Shown here: positions 22,411 through 37,309 of the stretch, one piece after another | How the letters are laid out: every line of letters starts with the position of its first letter | How positions within the stretch are numbered: position 1 is the stretch's first letter | Origin: Rhizophagus irregularis | Lineage: Eukaryota; Glomeromycota; Glomeromycetes; Glomerales; Glomeraceae | DNA: 64,000 bases | Assembly (NCBI RefSeq): GCF_026210795.1 | Contig: NC_089444.1 | Coordinates: forward strand, 920,501 to 984,500 | Direction: 5' to 3' | Notes under the pieces: model-generated | The model's input: only the letters and a program-made list of their open reading frames with translations | What the model was told of the DNA's origin: nothing | The model's database searches: none | Translations under genes and position numbers: made by a program

Positions 22411-23208
22411 AAGTAACTACGATGGATCCTTGATAATAGAGTAGGCCTGTTAAAATTGCCATTGTAGACCTCATCGTTTGATGCCAAATAATTAATATTT
22501 GGATAGTGTCTCATCTCAAACCAAAAATCCTTTGGTTCACTAACTCCAAGATTTTATTCCACGTGAAAGTCAAGAACAGATTCATTTTTAACAGTTTGAG
22601 TGGCACCATTATGTTTATGCCTACAGCTGGCATCATATTAAAATCAAGATTTGCCATAGGTTTAATGAATGTAGCGTTCACCTATTAATTCAATTTTCAA
22701 ATTTAATATTTTGATACTAATTTTTATTTTATTTAATTATTTTTTTGTTTTTGAACTAAAAAATCAATAAAACATATCGCCGGGTCAATACAGCCCACAA
22801 GTCCTCCTTTTTGGAAGATCCCTTTAACTTAATATTTTTTTTGTAACTATTAGATTAATTCGTGTGAAACAATAGCGACAACAAATTAATGCGCATTTAA
22901 ATAAATCGGAAAGAGATTTTAGCATTATATTTTATTGTATTTATTTTGTGCATTAGTGGACTGTCATTTATTACATAAAGTTCTAAATATAGCATAATAT
23001 TCATCGGAAAAAACCGAAATGAATTTTTTTTTTTAAGTTCGTATCCGAGTACCGTCCTATTAGGCGACAGATGTCCTCGGCTGATCTGCTGCTCATTTTC
23101 TAAATATTTCTAATATTAAGACTATCATGCACGATAAAAAATATAATCAGTAATTAGGTCAAGTTATTTTGATACCGCTCCAATTGATAACTAATGTTCG
23201 TTTATTCA
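22411..23208. other. Non-coding interval with a fragment of repeat block A/C
   Basis: 22862-23075 matches 33920-34125 (tgtgaaacaatag through tatccgagtaccgtcctatt). Sequence from 23115 to 23400 matches 32918-33110 and is interrupted by the MITE at 23209-23314. No gene. Confidence 0.5.
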
Positions 23209-23314
23209 CCCTATAAAAAATTTTTCAGAAAATGATCACGTGTCTGAGTTTCTTCGGAATAAACCCTAGAAAAATGATCATTTATCGGAGTTTTACAGAA
23301 TTTTTTTTATAGGG
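23209..23314. mobile_element. CCCTATAAA MITE, copy 2, with an empty site in the window
   Basis: 106 bp from ccctataaaaaatttttcag to ttttttttataggg, with internal tgatcacgtgtctgagtttc. The copy of this region at about 33025-33065 reads through (ttcgttttattcacagtaat), giving the uninterrupted site. Confidence 0.75.
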
Positions 23315-23534
23315 CCACAATAACGAGATTTGTTAAATACTAATTCATAGGAAGGTTTTACTTTAGTGTAATTATTGAAACAATACACATATAGACATAT
23401 TTACACATCTTTAAAACTCTTCCTGTCAAATAAACAAACTATCTTTTAAATGTATTTAACCTGTCAAATAACCAAACATAAAAATTTAATTTATTAAAGA
23501 AAAAAAAGTAAATAATTAATTTAGGGCGTTAGTT

Positions 23535-24536
23535 TATGGCGACATGGCGACCCTAATCACGTGATTTTATACTATAATTTGATTGGACAACTTTTTTTAT
23601 TTTCGTTAAAAAATTCGCAACACTTTAATTCGCAAAAAGTTTTTGATTTACGCAATAAAATAATGATATACTGTATGGTTAAAAATCAATTATTAAAGTT
23701 TACTAATAGAGAAACATTGTAAAATTTATATTTTAGTTTTAACAGAACTAGTAATTTTGATACACAAAAAAAAATGACAACAACAGAGTAAAAAACAAAA
23801 TCGAGATGAAGAACAAAACCCACGAAGAAAGTTGAAGAATTAAATGATAATGAAACTCATGAAATCAAAGAACAAAACCAATGACATTGAAAAATAAAGC
23901 CTGCGAAGTCAAAGAGTGGCATAAAGTAAAGAAAATATAGTTAGTAAAGAATAATGAAAACAAGAACCTAAAGAATAAAAAAGAAAAAATACTCAACGCG
24001 AAAAAAAGCCTATAATAAGGTTAAAAAATGAAACTTATAAACAAGTGAGTTAAAGAACAAATAATAACAAAACCTGTGAAGTTAAGAGTAAAACGCGTCA
24101 CATAATGTTGAAAAGGAAGGAGTTAAAGAACAGCATAGAGAGTCAGTAAAGAACAAATTAAAAAACAAAGGCAAGAAAAAAAAGGACGTACCTTAATTGT
24201 AAAACTGTAAGAACCTAAAGACCTATAAAAAAAGAAAAACAAAAAATAGCAAGAAAGAACGAAAAAACATACCAAAAAAAATGAAAAAGAAGGAAAAAAA
24301 GAAAGGAAAATAAAATCAAAAAAGAGAAAAGGGAAATAAAATGAAAAAAAAGTCAAAAAATAAAACAAGTAAAGCGAAAATAAAGAGAAAAGGAAACAAA
24401 AAAAGGAGGGAAAAAGAATAACGAAAAAAGGGGGAAAATAATAACAAATAACTGAAGGCTGACGTAATTGTAAATATTAGTTAGCCAATCAAATTTGATC
24501 AAATGATTTAGGGTCGCACTGATACGGGTCGCCAAT
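23535..24536. mobile_element. Inverted-repeat element with purine-rich core
   Basis: Left end atggcgacatggcgacccta...tttgattgg is mirrored at the right by ccaatcaaat...tagggtcgc...gggtcgccaa. Between them, 23770-24450 is almost all A and G on the plus strand, with loose repeats of aaagaacaaaac and aagtcaaag. The purine run explains the long Phe-rich open frames on the minus strand (24123-24541), which are not genes. Superfamily not determined; no clear target duplication seen. Confidence 0.55.
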
Positions 24537-24948
24537 GACATTTTCCCATTAAATTATATCAATTAAATTTTCCTTAATAAAGAATTTAAATGCGTAAAGT
24601 GATCATAAACGCATCAATTTTTACTAATATTGGATAATAAATAATATAACAAATGCACCTAATTTCCCAAACTGCTCGTGTCCTATCAGGCAAAATGGAT
24701 TTATTTTTAAGCCCGGTCTTGATTTTTTTAAACTAAAAGTATTTATCGTAATTGTTAGTGTGAAACATTAACATATTAATGACCGCAATCACGTATTTAA
24801 TAATAAATAAATTCAGAAAGAAATTTTAATTCGGCGGCATTATAATTTATCATTGTACTTGTTTCTTTCTTGAATTTCTAGTGCAAAGAATGACATCAAT
24901 AATCAAATAACTGGCTATCATTAAGTCAAATAACAACACAGTTATTAG

Positions 24949-25012
24949 GTATGGTTGTTGAATATCATCCGAACTGCTTCGCAGTTCGGTGATATTTCAA
25001 CCCCCCTACCCA
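24949..25012. other. Strong hairpin
   Basis: gttgaatatcatccgaactg c ttc gcagttcgg tgatatttcaac folds as a ~20-bp stem with a TTC loop and two single-base bulges. The flanks ggta/taccc extend it loosely. It could be a small foldback element or a transcribed hairpin. Confidence 0.6.
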
Positions 25013-26402
25013 ATGACTATTATATATATTCAAAATTATGTCAAATTTTTATTATCTTAGTTCTGGCCCACTTTAATTTATCAATTTATCGGTATTTTTA
25101 TTACACAAAGTATTACATAAGGTGTGAGCGAGGTTTACTATACAATGATTCTTCTTTTAAGCCAAAATAATCTTTAGTAATATTAATAATATCTCTCGGA
25201 TTTTTTTCGTGTAAAAATGAAAGTACTTGTTTATAATCAGTTTGAGTGTAAAAGTTTCTATATTGTGTGTACAATTAGATAAATGTGAATTAATTATATA
25301 TTTTGATTTTTGAAAAGTATAAAAAAAATTGACAAAACTATCAAAATACTTTTATAAATATTCGTGGGTATTGTGACTATATAAAATTTTCATTTTGTTT
25401 TTTGTTTATTAAATCATACTTTCTAATAATGCACATAAAATTACTATGCAGGTGGGAAATGAGTTTTTTGTTAGAGAATTGTTTTTTGGGCAAATGTAGA
25501 TTTTTACTCAATTTATTATTTATTATATACTTTAAAATATTATATACTTTAAAATATACTTTAAGTACACAATTTTAAGTAGATTTTAAATATATTTTAT
25601 AATTAAGTATTTTTTGTATATTCTATTTTTCATAGGGATTTAGTCAAGTGATAGTCTATCAGGTGTTCAAAGTTGTGAAATTCAAAAATACTAGCGTCCC
25701 AATTAAAAAAAATAAACATTTTATATAAGTAAAATAGATTTTTCATTAGACAATTGAATGCTCCGATTTACCATTTCAGTCACTTAATTAATAATTGAAT
25801 AGATTCAAATGACACACGACAAGACATAAGAAAAGGTCTTAATGGTCTACAGATCATTTAAACACAAAGCTAACATTATTCCAAAATGTGATATATATAT
25901 ATATATATTGCAAAAATCGAAATATTATTGAAAACTTATAGTGATTTAACATTATTTATTAAATTTCTTATCATTAATTTCGCAGCAAAAATTTATTTAA
26001 ATTTTGTGGCACAATTTAATGGCATTAAATTCAATAAATTTTATGATACTTATTAATTTCATATTTAATTCATTAAATACTCCGATAATGACAAACCTGT
26101 ATTATGGAACAGATTTCACTATATTATTTTTACTACAAAACTATAAATTCGGGTTTCATATCACAATTCAAAATTTTTAACCAATAAAATTTAGCTATAA
26201 TAATTTCGTATGTTAAAGCTTTAGGTTAAATGATATTATAATTATTAAAATTTTGGCATGGGAAATCAATTGTAAATTATTTAGGTAAAATAAATAAATA
26301 AAATTGTTAATCTTTTTTTTCATACTATATAACATACTAATTACTTTTATTTGATGTAATTTTGTTAAAATAATATTAAATATATTTAAATTACCAAGTT
26401 AT
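25013..26402. other. Non-coding interval
   Basis: Very A+T-rich, with an (AT)n run at about 25890-25910 and no supported gene, RNA or paired repeat. Confidence 0.4.
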
Positions 26403-26574
26403 TTATCGCCGTTTTCAAAATGGTGTACGCAGTTTATTTGTGATTGTATATTCGAATACCAATATTCGCCCGGTTTTCATCCGTTTTTTGTCCATATTTC
26501 GTCCGGTCTTCATCCGGTTTTCGGTTTTTTTTATTCAAATTTAACTGCGTACATCATTTTGAAAATGGCGATAA
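26403..26574. mobile_element. MITE, TIR family CGCCGTTTTCAAAATGGTGT, copy 2
   Basis: Starts ttatcgccgttttcaaaatg gtgtacgcagtt and ends aactgcgtacatcattttga aaatggcgataa; same family as 823-974. The interior has cggttttcatccg-type motifs. Confidence 0.75.
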
Positions 26575-26599
26575 AGAAAATCGTCGTTTTGTTATATAT

Positions 26600-26822
26600 G
26601 ATCGGTTACGGCACGATTTCTGACGGATGATTTCGCCCGACAAGTTTGGCCAAAGTTATGCAGAGTTATGCGCGAACACGCGATCAAACGACCAGGTCCT
26701 CGACAAATGATCGGCAAGTATATCCGCCCAGTTTTTGCGTTATGTATACTCGTCGTGTTCTTCAAAAGCTTGATCCCAGTTGTTTTTAATAAGGCTTTAA
26801 AATTGAAGCAATACTATTAATT
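26600..26822 (+). pseudogene. G+C-rich open fragment, unknown
   Basis: A patch much richer in G+C than its surroundings, with one frame open for about 70 codons to TAA (26820). It runs through LTDDFARQVWPKLCRVMREH, then IKRPGPRQMIGKYIRPVF and a hydrophobic tail. There is no ATG before MREH. Composition and open length suggest a leftover exon of a real gene next to the MITE. I do not recognise it. Confidence 0.3.
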
Positions 26823-28029
26823 ACATATTGTACTACATTGAAAATTCTTCGCGCGAAAAAATTGATGTGCTCTTTTAATTCCTGCAAGAATTACATAATT
26901 TAGCCGAACTTGATATCCGAAGCATCATTTAAAATTGATTCAAAAAAGTAAAGATGTGCAAATTATATTATTAGTTAGTCTTGTAATAACTGCAGGGCAA
27001 ACATACGACACATGCAATATATGTTGGTTCCAGACATGGAATAAAATTCTTACTTCTCACTTCATTTGATACATTTAAGGAAAGACAAAGAAATCACCTA
27101 TTTAATCAAATAACACATTTGATTATTTGCATTATTTTATAGAATAGTTACCTTATAGTACACAATATAAATACTAGGAGGATTTATTAGTAAAATGCTA
27201 AACAATATATTATTATTAACAAGAACTCACTATAATTATAAAATAAGAAATTTGTTGATTGTTTAGTTCTAGTTCTATGTTTAATTGGTTGTAGTACATT
27301 TTTTCATTGCCATCAATAGCAAATTTAAAAGATGAGCCCTAGATTATCATAAGTGAAAAAGCACACTTGTTATCCGATCTTGGCGTTGTCTTATCAAAAT
27401 ATAAATATTTTTAGAATTTTAGAATGACATCTAAAAAAGGTTTAATTAGTATTTAAGACTTAAGCCATTGTGAGTACTTGGTACCATCTCTCACGAACTA
27501 TGAGTAAATATTTCAGTTGTCACTAATAAACCAAACTAAAATAGGTTGGAAGTACCAAAAAACTTGGTTAAATATTTGCAAAATAATACGGCGTCCAAAT
27601 TATTATCAATCACAATTTTACGATTGTGTGACGTATTGTTTTGTTATTTTAGAAATTTCGATGTAAAATTAGCTTTCAAAAACAAGTTCTATATTAGAAT
27701 ATCGATAAGTATTTTTCGAGAAAAAAAAAATTCAAACCCCCTGAATTTAAACCCCTGTTTTTTTACTAATTAATCCCCTGTTTTTTACTAATTTAAACCC
27801 CCCTGTTTTAATGTTTTAATGTGAAATATTAGGAGCCGAACTTCCATTTTAAGTTTAGGCGATTTCCAAACTTATCTAATAAAAAAATTAACTATATAGA
27901 GCAGAGCATTTAGTAGTACAATTATAAATATCACATGAAAAAAATTTTAAGAGCTCTAAATTTGTTGTCGTTGTCAAAGACAAAGAAATAACTTATCTCT
28001 TGAAACCTGCACTTCTATTACTACTATTT
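26823..28029. other. Non-coding interval with a minisatellite
   Basis: Contains about three imperfect tandem copies of a ~25-bp unit (aaacccctgttttttactaatt) at 27735-27812. The open frame 27546-27773 runs into that repeat and is not supported as a gene. Confidence 0.45.
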
Positions 28030-28600
28030 CTAAAAACTTTAGGTAAGGACAAAGAAACGTTAATAAATCTTTTTAATAACTAATACATGAGTATGTATAG
28101 AACGTGATTCTTTTTTTTTTAAGAAACAATAATATCGTATTATGCACAGTGCTGCATGAATAAACAAAACTTTAGCAGTTAGGATTAAATAAATATTAAA
28201 ATAGGATTATTCTATAAAGCTAAATGATCATCATGTTTATTAGTTTATGCATAAATTTAAGACATATATAAACAAAAAAAAAAAAGATCGGAATAAATTT
28301 ATTGTTCAATTTAAAAATTGATGGTTTAACGGAGGATATTGATTTTCAGACAGTGTTATAAATCTATTCATCTTTTAACATTTTAACATTTCATTAAGAG
28401 AACTATTGAATCCTAACTTATTTTCGACATCTATTGTTCACATATATTAACATTCACTCTAAATTCCAAACCAACTAACTTCCAGAATGTTGGAAATGTT
28501 GGATAGACGGTAATCGGAAATCGTGCCGGACTTACAAATTTAAGACATTACATTTAATTTGTATTAAGCGAATCAAACGAAATTAAAATTTTAATTTTGT
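28030..28600. repeat. Inverted dispersed repeat (pair at 46610-47155)
   Basis: The reverse complement of 46610-47155 over about 560 bp. Shared phrases include aaatgatcatcatgtttatt, ttttaacattttaacatttc and the outer gacaaagaaacgtt. The 46.9-kb copy has gained an (AAAT)n expansion. No coding frame is shared. Confidence 0.7.
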
Positions 28601-28690
28601 ATACAAAAATCTATAAACTCTAGTGTCTGCTTTACTATCTTATACAGTCAAAATATTTTGTCGCCCATTTGAAGAAATGAGATTAATAAA

Positions 28691-28903
28691 ATGGATAACA
28701 TAAAATTCCGGAAACCCTTGTTCATCGAAGTAGAAAAACAACTGTTCGATGATCTATATGAATTTGAAGCCGTATACGACGAAGAGAAGTTCTCCACAAA
28801 ACCCTATAAAAAAAATTCTGGAAAAAATTATTCCGAAGAACCTCAGACACGTGATCATTTTTCTGAAAAATTTTTTATAGGGAAATTGATAGTGGCAAGA
28901 TAA
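28691..28903 (+). CDS. Short open frame ending in a MITE, doubtful gene
   Basis: A 70-codon ATG frame. The first ~37 residues (MDNIKFRKPLFIEVEKQLFD, then an acidic stretch) are non-repetitive and could be a real exon. The remaining ~32 residues are translation of the CCCTATAAA MITE at 28802-28882. This is either a chance frame or a small gene whose 3' end was replaced by the transposon. There is no relative elsewhere in the window and no clear intron. Confidence 0.25.
   Translation: MDNIKFRKPLFIEVEKQLFDDLYEFEAVYDEEKFSTKPYKKNSGKNYSEEPQTRDHFSEKFFIGKLIVAR
28802..28882. mobile_element. CCCTATAAA MITE, copy 3
   Basis: ccctataaaaaaaattctgg to gaaaaattttttataggg, 81 bp, with cacgtgatcattt inside; an internally shortened member of the family. 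Confidence 0.7.
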
Positions 28904-29149
28904 TAATGCCGAGTATTTGACTTCCGTGAAGACTTTTGGAGTATAATGGAACTGTGACGTTGCTTTTCTGAGGTAATTTATGGGAGTCACCCAATCCCCT
29001 AAAATGCAAGTAGATTTTACTTCCCCACACTTAAATTTCAGTAATGTTGCGTAATGCCGGCCATTTCGTGACATTTTTTTACAGGTTACGCAGTCACAAG
29101 ATTTACTGCGCCAAAAATTGTAGTATATTTTCTTATATTTATTATATTT

Positions 29150-29294
29150 CTATCCGAGATTCCAAGGAATGTGATCGTTGGAATCCTTGGCCAAACTCTC
29201 AACAGAACAATGGAAGAGTTTCGTGCTAGTTTCTATGATAGTGGTTATGGAAGAATGTGGACGCAATACTCTTGGTACATAAGATCATCTATGA
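29150..29294 (+). other. Possible exon fragment
   Basis: A stretch translating without stops as IPRNVIVGILGQ...TMEEFRASFYDSGYGRMWTQ...SSMN, followed by gtaata, a possible donor. Residue composition is more protein-like than the surrounding low-complexity frames. No partner exon could be assigned; after the MITE at 29353-29458 there is a short acidic frame (MHQYIDEDEDKKQLFNQ). Confidence 0.2.
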
Positions 29295-29352
29295 ATGTAA
29301 TACTATTCACATACTTTTGCATCTTCTTATTCATTAAAATGATATATTTCAA

Positions 29353-29458
29353 CCCTAAAAAAATTTCCAGAAAAATGATCACGTTGTCTGAGTTTCTTCA
29401 GAATAAAAACCAGAAAAATGATCATTTATCGGAATTTTATCCAGAATTTTTTTATAGG
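29353..29458. mobile_element. CCCTATAAA MITE, copy 4
   Basis: 106 bp, nearly the same as the copy at 23209-23314: starts ccctaaaaaaatttccagaa, contains tgatcacgttgtctgagttt, ends agaatttttttatagg. CAA stands on both sides and may be a 3-bp target duplication. Confidence 0.7.
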
Positions 29459-30377
29459 CAAACATGCATCAATATATTGACGAAGATGAAGATAAGAAAC
29501 AACTTTTCAATCAAACACGAAGAACTTGACCTCTAGGTTGATGATGATAAAGAAGCATCAAAAATATAATTAAATCCGGCTTACATAATAACTGAACTTC
29601 TTATTCACATTTAAAAAATCATTAAAACGAAGTCCTGGATTTCATACATAACTTTATAAACATTAACCGAATATTGTGTCAATAAATAATATTTTATCAT
29701 GAATTATGTCACATATATTATTATGATTTGGATTAAAGTTTTTAATTTATGCAATTCTAAACGCCGTTGTGCCATATAATTCGGGCCGACATTATAAACT
29801 TGGCGATACAGTATATTCGGCACCAATTACTAATATATTTAATACATTGAAAATCAGTAACATTTTCTATTTACTCTTTTTAAAACGCCGAATGACCGCC
29901 TTTGTACAATTTTGTACTATTTCATGGGTTCATGGGAAATATTCTTTAATATGAAAATTGTATTCTATAACATATTAATATGTAAAATTTATGAATAATT
30001 TATTACCATTATTCTTTGTCTTTAATTCTACATGCATATTTCGCGTATTTAATTTAATAAATGAGCAACTGAAATGAATTGTTCTTTGTTCTAAATGCAA
30101 TCGAAGCTCTAAATGCATCAAAATATGCATTATGAGAATGAAGTGAATCCACCTTTATCTTGATATATATATACATATATATAACAGTCGAATAAATTCA
30201 AAAGCAAGTAAACTGAGTCGTTAAGGTTTTTCCACTCGTACATTGATACCTAAACTCATTCTACTTATTTTTCTCCTAGAAAGAAGAAATTTTAATCGGC
30301 GGAAATAGCTAAATTTTCTTAAAACTACTTCGAACAATACGAATTTTAAAAGTACGTATGATCATAATACCCTGCTG
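29459..30377. other. Non-coding interval
   Basis: No supported gene. There is a run of tatatatatacatatatata at about 30163-30182. Confidence 0.4.
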
Positions 30378-30754
30378 TCAATATTTTTTGCGTGAAGTGT
30401 TTAAATTGTCTTTAATAATTTCAGGACATAGACCATTAAGATTCGATGTCATTCTAGGTTGGATATAAATATCGCCACATTCCTAGGATATATATTCTCT
30501 TAATACTGGATATATTCCAATACGATTTGGTAATAGTGATTAATATGTATGAACAGATTCAGAAAATAGTGAGTGTATTGTTTCTACTCTTTGGAATGCA
30601 TTCAATGCATGTTAATATCGTTCGTAATTGGGTATTTTATCTAACTCTTTATTTATTTGAATAATTAGTCAGAAGAAACTAAAAAGTTAATACCTGGGAC
30701 CGATTGCTATTAAAAATTGGGAATGTTGACTATCGGCACCAGATACTATATTAT

Positions 30755-32790
<2,036 letters not shown>

Positions 32791-33546
32791 AACTGATATA
32801 TTCAACAACCCAAGGGGTTTAATGGGTTTCATTTTGTTGTTTTCTATAAACTAATTCATATTTCAAGTTTATGGTTCAATTAGTTATAGCTTTTGATCTC
32901 GTAATTCATTTTTCTAACGTGAAGACAATTATGCGCGACAAAAAAAATCATCAGTAATTTGGCCAAATAAATGTATGTGCTTTTTTATGATAGCACTCAA
33001 AATTGATAAACTAACGTCACTTTTGTTCGTTTTATTCACAGTAATGAGATTTGTTAAATATTAGTTCATCGTAAGTTTTTATTTAGGACATGTCATTTCA
33101 ATAATAAAGTTGGCAAGAGTTTGATTGTTGTTGAGACAATAATTCTTGAATAAAAGTTACGAAAACTATTATTAAGAAATTATTTGTTACTCTTATTTAA
33201 TACTTTTGCTCCCCCGTAAGAAGATCATGTTTACTTCGATTATCACGGGATATAAAAGGACATATGAAACAGAAGATGGAAAATAAATCTCGAGTTGAAT
33301 CTAGTCAACTTATCCGCATCGCAGCTATAGCATAGTTTTTTTACTCTATTTATCCATTCCGTTTTTCGAGAGCTCTTCAAACCATAACGGGTGTTACAGT
33401 ATATTAAATTCAAGGTCTCTTACTGAAAAGAAACTCCCTTTTCAGAGCCAATCCAATCTAATTATTATTGTTGCTATATTAAGCGCAATTCTGGTTGGTC
33501 GGTTATATTTATTTGAAACCCGCCGAGAATATTCTGTTAGAGTTGT
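32791..33546. other. Non-coding interval with dispersed repeats
   Basis: 32908-33110 is shared with 18929-19010 and 23115-23400, all in direct orientation; this copy carries the empty site for the MITE at 23209-23314. No gene. Confidence 0.5.
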
Positions 33547-35520
33547 ACGATGCCCCTATTTTTTTTTATAATGCGGGGTATCAAATTGTTTTTACTTTCA
33601 TTTAATATTTTTAAGCATATGTTAAAAATTGAATAAATCAAATCGGGTTATTAACAATCGTGAAACCCGAGAAGGCGTTTTAGATTTTTCCCGACTATCT
33701 TTATTCCTACTATACAATCAAAATTTTTCGATACATAATATCTTGTTTATGTCACAAAAAAGGGGTTTATTTGTCTTCCAACAATTGGTAGCTAGTTTGT
33801 GTCCACCCACTATTGGATATTAAGCAACATGGTAAATGTACAATGCTTTAATACAAAATAGACAAAGCCTATTGATTTATTAATATTAAATAGTGGATTA
33901 AACATTTCTTATAACTATTGTGTGAAACAATATCATGGCGCATTAAAATAAATCGGAAAGAAGTTTTAGTTAGCGATAATATTACACTTCATTGTACATA
34001 TTTTGTGCATTATTGGAGCGTCATTTATTACGTATAAAGTTCCAAATATAGCATATCATTCATCGGAGAAACCGAAATATTTTTTTTTTAAGTTCGTATC
34101 CGAGCACCATCCTATTAGGCGTCAGACTTAATCGGAGTATATTCGATTTCTATATATGTTAAATAGATCGACTCAATATCCATAATAAAACAAAATGGAT
34201 GAAAGATGCTATTATAATTAAAAATTAGCTTTTTTGTTCAGATCCAATAAATACATATTACATCCTCTATGCGCTATTGCATACATACATACAGTACTTC
34301 TGAAATAAAATTCTGAAATATATTCATTTATCATATATAATCATATACAGCATATTTATGACAAAATTTAAGTTCCTTCTAAGGTGATAAATGACAAATT
34401 TGTTATTTAAATTACAATAAATTATTTATATTATTTATGCATAAAATAAAAAAAAAATATAATTCGTGACTCCGATCAAGGAGCACATAATAATATTTTG
34501 CAGATCATTAGCTAAACTTGGAATACATTCCGTAATCGACGAATCATAAATATCATTATTGTGTGTTACACTAATTCAATACAAAAACCAAGCGGTCAGT
34601 TTAAAATAACACCGTTAAAGATTTTTCACTTAATATTCCTTGTGATTTATTCATAACTTGTCATTGTTAAAATTAATTTCTCTATTATGAATACCGTTAA
34701 ATTCGTGCGTGTAACAAATGATATTATTAAGATAACTAGGAACAAAATTATCGTATTACGAATTTTAGATTTAGAAATTTGGCTTATTTGTTAGACTAGA
34801 CGTATGAAACCAAATGACAATTATTCGGCAAAGCGAAAGGAAAAACAAAATAATTGTTTATACTAAACTCGCCAATATTTGACTATTGCAACAAACTCTA
34901 ATCATAAAAGATAAGTGAATTACTGCGTAAGACAAAAAAAATTGTATCATTTGTTCGGAAAAAATAGGAAACAAACCTTTATTGAGATAATGAAAAACAA
35001 ATCCGCAGGATATTTTAGCCATCATGGGCGTTAATAATTTATAGCCATAATAAAAAATTATTTATTATATCCATCAACCTTTATTTTTGTGATATTAAAT
35101 TAATTGAAACTTATTTACATATATAGTGTAGTGTTTCAATGAATGTAATTTACATTTGATGTGTAACGCATCATTATTCTTATTAACGAATAACTATAAT
35201 AAGTAATGAGTATAGACTACATATTCTATTCAATAAGAACAAAAACTTTTAAAATTATAAGGTTTGTTATTTTTAGGCGTAATCAAGAAAGAAAGTATTC
35301 CCAAATTATGATTGACTCACTTGATTTTCAACGACCCTCATAATCTTAGAAATTATTATTATAATATTATATACAATATTTCTGGGGGTACCCTTTCTAG
35401 GGGAGGGCCGTTACATAATTTCCATTTCAGTAATTAAAAGAAATCTTAATTCTGTAATAGTGAATAAGTAAGCTTTAAACTTTACAAATTAAATGACATC
35501 CACCTAAAGTTGAAATAAGA
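33547..35520. repeat. Dispersed repeat block C (pair of 9641-11407 and 14205-14345)
   Basis: Direct copy of block A, near-identical over about 34463-34880. It continues without the retroposon across the place where block A is broken (about 35366-35385), so it shows the arrangement before the 2.8-kb insertion. There is no conserved open frame; the frame at 33629-33823 is not kept in block A. Confidence 0.75.
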
Positions 35521-37309
35521 AAAAAAAAACCTTCGGTAAATCTCTTATTAAAAACTTATGACCCAAATGAATTATTGAATATGATTCAATTTTATTGTCA
35601 AAAATTACAGTGTTCTCCATTTTTAAAAAAATTGGCAGCCATCTGACAGTATATCGCGGCTCGTCCCTACTTGATGGAATCTATATATATATACGCTCCT
35701 TTTTTTGTCTTTCTTCTTTACGCTCCTGGATTCTTCCCTTAATTGCATCCTTTAATATTCATTGCTCTTATGTGACTAGAATAATACAATTACGCGACAA
35801 GTTAGTAACAATTTAATTTAAAATTTAACTTGGTAATTAGTTATAGCAGTTGATAGGAGTCTCTTGCTTATATCGTATAACTCGTATAGCACTCTGGAAT
35901 TTCTTTCTCTTTGTTTTCTTGCTCCATTCTCAGGATTTATGAATCTTGAAAAAATTTAACGGGTTAAATTATTAAAGCATTATATGCTTTGTACTGATAC
36001 TTGTATCCTTATAATTCAAGCTCGTTAAGTACTTTCTCTTTGGATATAACAATAACAGGGAAATCCCGAAAAATTAAAACAAATAAAGCCGATGTCATCT
36101 GTTGTATCCGGTAACATCAACGGGGATCCTTAACGAATTTAACATATTCCCCTTTCTTAAATTCAAAATGTGGTACAATCAATCATAAAAAAATTGTTTT
36201 CAAATATCAAAGACTTAAAATTTTAACATTTTTTAATTTTTACCATTTTAAATCAATAAAGTGCTTTATAGTTATATTGTTTATTAAAATTTTAATAAAT
36301 AGATATTAAACTAATTAATCCAAATAAAGTTCAGTTAATTTAATAAAAGCCAGCACCTATGTATTTTCACCTTCTAAACAATTTAAAGTGCAGAAATTAT
36401 TTTGTAAAATAAACCGTATATACGTACAGTAAATTTATTGCAAAAAATAATAATAGGTCCATAATATTTACTCAAATATCATGAAAATTAATATTTGTAT
36501 AGTTCCATGCCTATTGAACAACTTTACTTCTTTGATAAAAGCTAGTTTTATTCACTCAAAGTACTTAAATTACGCCATAAAGTGCCTGTATTGAAATGTT
36601 CAAAAAATGAGTATAGTTTTATGAATATGCAAATTAGTTTAATAAAAACTAATATCTGAGTAGTTCCATACCTGCTGAACAGCTTTGTTTATTTGACAAA
36701 AGTCAAGTTATTTGTTTATTTTTGCCAAAATAAATAATTTCCGTACAAGAAAACGCGTCTAAACAATATTTTTCACCCCACGTGATTTTGTGGCGCATAA
36801 GCCGCTGTGTAACATTTTTCTTAGAAAATTTTTTTCACACCGTACCTAAAAATCAAATTTTCGTACTTTTTAAATTTATAAAATAATATTTACTTTCATG
36901 CTTTTAAATTTTGAATATATTTTGATAAACATCATATATTATTTACTATAATTTGTTAATATAAATATTATTTGTTATATTATAACATTATAATTTCATT
37001 CCCACCTTAAACCAATAATTAAAAATATTGGCTTTATCAGTTATTAGATAAAAAAAAAAAATAAAAAAAATAAAAAGTAATTTCTTTTATTATTATTTAT
37101 TGATTGATTAAATATTGAAGATATTGTCTAAAAAAAATGTATAAACGCGTTACTCGTAATGCGTTTTAAGAAACAATGTGAAAAATGACTATATCCCACA
37201 TATGCAGGCAAATTCAGTAAAATAAATATTTAAGTAGCTCATACCTATTAGCAACTTAACTTGTCTCCGGATAGTCTAATAAATAAATTTTGGTTTAAAC
37301 TTAATAATA
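35521..37309. other. Non-coding interval
   Basis: No supported gene. Near 36290-36720 there are two loose repeats of a phrase like tagttccatacctattgaac with flanking agtttaataaaa, spaced about 170 bp apart, of unknown nature. Confidence 0.35.

Noticed and set aside
24123-24541. Long Phe/Ser-rich open frames on the minus strand
   Set aside because: They are the complement of an A/G-only tract; such tracts have few stop codons on one strand and yield hydrophobic low-complexity translations.
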